From Rhodobacteraceae bacterium UBA2553 (GTDB lineage: Bacteria; Pseudomonadota; Alphaproteobacteria; Rhodobacterales; Rhodobacteraceae): a stretch of 6,992 nt of DNA. A model generated the notes under the pieces. The model was not told where the DNA came from. It saw only the letters and a list, made by a program, of their open reading frames with translations, and did not search any database. The stretch covers positions 1 to 6,992 of the forward strand of contig DDMF01000042.1 of NCBI GenBank assembly GCA_002340515.1. The letters run 5' to 3'. Within the stretch, counting starts at the first letter, position 1. Every line of letters begins with the position of its first letter. Below, in pieces: positions 5,526 through 6,992 of this stretch. The position numbers and the translations under genes are program-made.

Positions 5526-6089
5526 ATGTCTGCTCTAAATATCAAAAAAGGCTCCTCCCGCAAATCAGCTTATGATCTGCGCGACCCCAATTCTGACGTG
5601 ATCGAACGTCACACATTGGCCTGTGTGGTCGACAACGAAGCCGGGGTTCTGGCCCGTGTCATTGGCCTCTTTGCCGGGCGCGGTTATAACATCGAAAGCC
5701 TGACCGTGGCAGAGGTGGATCACCTTGGCCACCTGTCGCGGATCACCATTGTGACGACGGGAACACCTGCGGTGATTGAACAGATCAAAGCACAGCTGGG
5801 TCGGATTGTTCCTGTGCATGAGGTTCATGACCTGACTGTTGAAGGCCCCACCGTTGAACGGGAACTGGCCTTGTTCAAAGTGGAAGGCGGCGGTGAAAAG
5901 CGCGTTGAAGCCCTGCGTCTGGCGGATATTTTCCGCGCCAATGTCGTGGATTCAACGCTTGGAAGCTTTGTGTTTGAAATCACCGGGACAACCGAGAAAA
6001 TCTCGGCTTTTGCCGAATTGATGCGCCCGCTTGGATTAAAAGAAGTGGCGCGAACTGGCGTCGCAGCCTTGTCGCGCGGTGACGTTTAA
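5526..6089 (+). CDS. ilvN: Acetolactate synthase, small regulatory subunit
   Basis: A 187-residue regulatory partner of IlvB that raises its activity and usually gives it valine feedback sensitivity. An N-terminal tail of about 27 residues, longer than in enterobacterial IlvH, precedes the ACT domain (about 28-102: HTLACVVDNEAGVLARVIGLF, then GRGYNIESLTV), which binds the effector at dimer interfaces. The C-terminal domain (about 108-187) contains RELALFKVEG, ADIFRANVVDS and GLKEVARTGVAALSRG, all typical. AAGGAGGG at 5511-5518 overlaps the ilvB stop and lies eight bases before the ATG at 5526, indicating coupled translation and near-equal output. An ATG at 5521 opens only a five-codon frame and is ignored. 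The terminator directly after shows that ilvC is not part of this transcript. ilvH is an alternative symbol. Confidence 0.96.
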   Translation: MSALNIKKGSSRKSAYDLRDPNSDVIERHTLACVVDNEAGVLARVIGLFAGRGYNIESLTVAEVDHLGHLSRITIVTTGTPAVIEQIKAQLGRIVPVHEVHDLTVEGPTVERELALFKVEGGGEKRVEALRLADIFRANVVDSTLGSFVFEITGTTEKISAFAELMRPLGLKEVARTGVAALSRGDV

Positions 6090-6096
6090 CACCCAG

Positions 6097-6131
6097 AAAA
6101 GCGCAGCTTCGATCACGGGGCTGCGCTTTTT
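6097..6131. terminator. Terminator of ilvBN, probably bidirectional
   Basis: AAAAGCGCAGC (6097-6107) pairs over 11 bp with GCTGCGCTTTT (6120-6130), with one more T at 6131. It begins eight bases after the ilvN stop. Because the left arm starts with four A, the opposite strand also ends in T residues, so it can also stop the converging minus-strand gene that ends at 6161. Confidence 0.88.
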
Positions 6132-6160
6132 ATGCCGCGCATATGGGGATCTCTCCCCTC

Positions 6161-6463
6161 TTACGCCACAACATTAAGATGGCGTGTCTCTTGCAGGTCA
6201 TTTGACGCATCATGAAGGTCAGTGACCAGCAATTTGTGCGGATCAACATCGCCAGCCCCTCGATGGCAACTGGTCACGCGCGTGATCTCGCGCATTGGGC
6301 CTTCATTTTCCGTGTGAAAGACAATTTGATCGCCAGACTCAAACCCATCGATACCTGTTAAAATTTCTGTATTGCCGGTGATGCACGCCAATGGCCCTTG
6401 ATCTTCACACCACACCAGCCCCAGCTGCTTGTCAGATTTATACCAAAGCACAATACCGTTCAT
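6161..6463 (-). CDS. Small cold-shock-domain-like protein, degenerate
   Basis: The 100-residue product begins MNGIVLWY, which resembles the GTVKWF first strand of cold-shock domains, and continues with the same spacing: KQLGLV (12-17) where RNP1 reads KGFGFI, an EDQG turn (20-23), LACIT (25-29) where RNP2 reads VFVHF, then LTGIDGFESGDQIVFHTEN (35-53), like the L-x-G-x-x-G-x-x-V-x-F strand. All aromatic residues and the histidine that contact RNA or DNA in this family are absent except W7 and Y8. The tail (about 65-100) is acidic and unlike known domains. GGAG lies six bases before the ATG, and a TAGAAT -10 is upstream, so the gene looks expressed. The fold assignment is an inference from pattern; a role other than RNA binding, or a different small beta-barrel, is possible. 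Confidence 0.6.
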   Translation of the reverse strand: MNGIVLWYKSDKQLGLVWCEDQGPLACITGNTEILTGIDGFESGDQIVFHTENEGPMREITRVTSCHRGAGDVDPHKLLVTDLHDASNDLQETRHLNVVA

Positions 6464-6488
6464 GGTTTACTCCATCCTTACGGGAATA

Positions 6489-6517
6489 ATTCTATTCACA
6501 GGTGCAACGCGCATCCA
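6489..6517 (-). promoter_or_regulatory. Possible promoter of the cold-shock-like gene
   Basis: On the minus strand TAGAAT (plus coordinates 6489-6494) is a good -10; TGGATG 17 bases upstream is a poor -35. Transcription would start near 6482, about 19 bases before the ATG, just ahead of the GGAG site. The weak -35 limits confidence. Confidence 0.35.
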
Positions 6518-6726
6518 GCGGATAAATGGCCCAGACCTGTGCGCAATTGGCGTCATTCTTGCCAAAATTGACGCGCTTAAGCGTCACCTGCCTTACGATA
6601 TCACATTTCATCCTTCCGACCTTACGCTAGGTCAAGTTTTGGAAAAAAACTCCACCAGCACAACCCAAAATAGTGACCACGCAAAATAAAACGGCACCGC
6701 CTATACCGCCACCAAAGCAGTGCCAC
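6518..6726. other. Gene-poor stretch between the cold-shock-like gene and the nrdJ terminator
   Basis: No gene is supported here on either strand. One short palindrome, CGCTTAAGCG, occurs at 6574-6583, flanked by TGA and TCA. A long-loop GGCAC/GTGCC pairing (6693-6697 with 6720-6724) is followed on the minus strand by a T-rich run and might be a backup terminator. Confidence 0.4.
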
Positions 6727-6753
6727 AAAAAGAAAGGGTGCCCGAAGGCACCC
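6727..6753 (-). terminator. Minus-strand terminator with a TTCG loop, downstream of nrdJ
   Basis: On the minus strand GGGTGCC-TTCG-GGCACCC (plus 6736-6753) forms a perfect 7-bp stem with the very stable UUCG tetraloop, followed by TTTCTTTTT (6735-6727). It is 178 bases beyond the nrdJ stop and is the first strong terminator for that transcript, or for a separate small RNA in between. Confidence 0.85.
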
Positions 6754-6930
6754 AGTTTCGCTGATAAGGCTCGTCATTGTACCGCTCAGATTTGTTGCCT
6801 GCGGCCTTATCCACGTCAGGGGCGAGCGCACCCGCCCCGTGTTAAGGTGAGGGGGCAAACCGCCCCACCTTATCTCTGCGACGCCCGCCCCTTGGGACAG
6901 AAAGCTGGCACCGCAAACTGTTTTACCTTT
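6754..6930 (-). other. Hairpin-rich nrdJ 3' untranslated region or candidate small RNA
   Basis: Between the nrdJ stop and the TTCG terminator no reading frame is convincing, yet complementary segments are dense: TAAGGTG/CACCTTA (6843-6849 with 6866-6872) enclosing GGGC/GCCC; GGGGCG/CGCCCC (6819-6824 with 6833-6838); and GATAAGGC/GCCTTATC (6763-6770 with 6804-6811), 33 bases apart. I do not recognise SRP RNA, 6S RNA, RNase P RNA, tmRNA or a known riboswitch. It may be simply a structured 3' end, or an RNA processed from it. Confidence 0.4.
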
Positions 6931-6992
6931 TTAGCTACACCCAGAGGTGCCCCCACAAGTGTTGCATTTCATGCAGGTGCCATTGCGCACCA
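6931..6992 (-). CDS. nrdJ: Vitamin B12-dependent ribonucleotide reductase, C-terminal end (partial)
   Basis: The minus strand entering from the right edge encodes VRNGTCMKCNTCGGTSGCS and a TAA at 6931-6933. This cysteine-rich tail, with C-x2-C-x2-C and a final GC-S, is the characteristic end of the long alphaproteobacterial class II ribonucleotide reductase. NrdJ makes deoxynucleotides from ribonucleotides using adenosylcobalamin, without needing oxygen. The C-terminal cysteines probably bind metal and/or relay electrons from thioredoxin to the active site. Only about 20 residues are inside the window, so the rest of the enzyme and its promoter cannot be judged. Identification rests on this tail alone. 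Confidence 0.85.
   Translation of the reverse strand, partial: VRNGTCMKCNTCGGTSGCS

Noticed and set aside
6462..6689. Plus-strand frame of about 75 codons with a hydrophobic start, opposite the start of the cold-shock-like gene
   Set aside because: No ribosome site, third-position composition is not raised in GC as in the real genes, no recognisable pattern, and it would collide with the promoter of the minus-strand gene.
6807..6815. TTATCCACG, one base away from a DnaA box
   Set aside because: A single imperfect 9-mer, lying inside one arm of an inverted repeat downstream of nrdJ; no cluster of boxes and no AT-rich unwinding region to suggest an origin or DnaA control.
6622..6858. Minus-strand frame of 78 codons downstream of nrdJ
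   Set aside because: It needs a TTG start without ribosome site and reads straight through the strong TTCG terminator; the translation looks like random, tryptophan- and arginine-rich sequence.

Overview
The window reads as chromosomal DNA of an alphaproteobacterium, most likely a marine Rhodobacterales (Roseobacter-group) species of moderate GC. The basis is protein resemblance (DUF2852 protein, RDD protein and Bpt-type aminoacyl-tRNA-protein transferase in a row; a B12-dependent ribonucleotide reductase tail), not a search. Almost all genes are housekeeping or common accessory genes. I see no prophage, IS element, CRISPR array, tRNA or rRNA.

Layout. 1-45: 3' end of an unidentified plus-strand gene. 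42-485 (minus) and 580-1110 (plus): a divergent pair, a MarR-family regulator and a cytochrome b561. They share a 94-bp promoter region with a perfect 15-bp inverted repeat, very probably the MarR operator. A terminator follows the cytochrome at 1200-1238. 1358-3347: a co-directional group of a DUF2852 membrane protein, an RDD membrane protein and Bpt, an N-degron leucyltransferase. It is preceded by two similar 19-bp dyads and has hairpins at both gene junctions. 3348-3757: a regulatory region ending in what looks like a complete transcription attenuator: promoter, 15-residue leader peptide with consecutive Leu-Leu-Val-Val-Ile codons, antiterminator and terminator. 3758-6089: ilvB and ilvN, the catalytic and regulatory subunits of acetolactate synthase, closed by a strong terminator that may work in both directions. 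6161-6463 (minus): a small protein resembling a cold-shock domain but lacking the nucleic-acid-binding aromatic residues. 6464-6930: no convincing gene, but a minus-strand terminator and a hairpin-rich stretch. 6931-6992 (minus): the extreme C-terminus of the class II ribonucleotide reductase NrdJ.

How it works together. The best-supported circuit is ilvBN attenuation: shortage of charged branched-chain tRNAs should stall a ribosome in the leader peptide and favour the antiterminator. IlvN should then add allosteric feedback at the protein level. The second circuit is local: the MarR protein probably represses itself and the cytochrome. The DUF2852-RDD-bpt group has no obvious common pathway. 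The most interesting unexplained items are the twin dyads before the DUF2852 gene, the degenerate cold-shock-like protein, and the structured stretch downstream of nrdJ.
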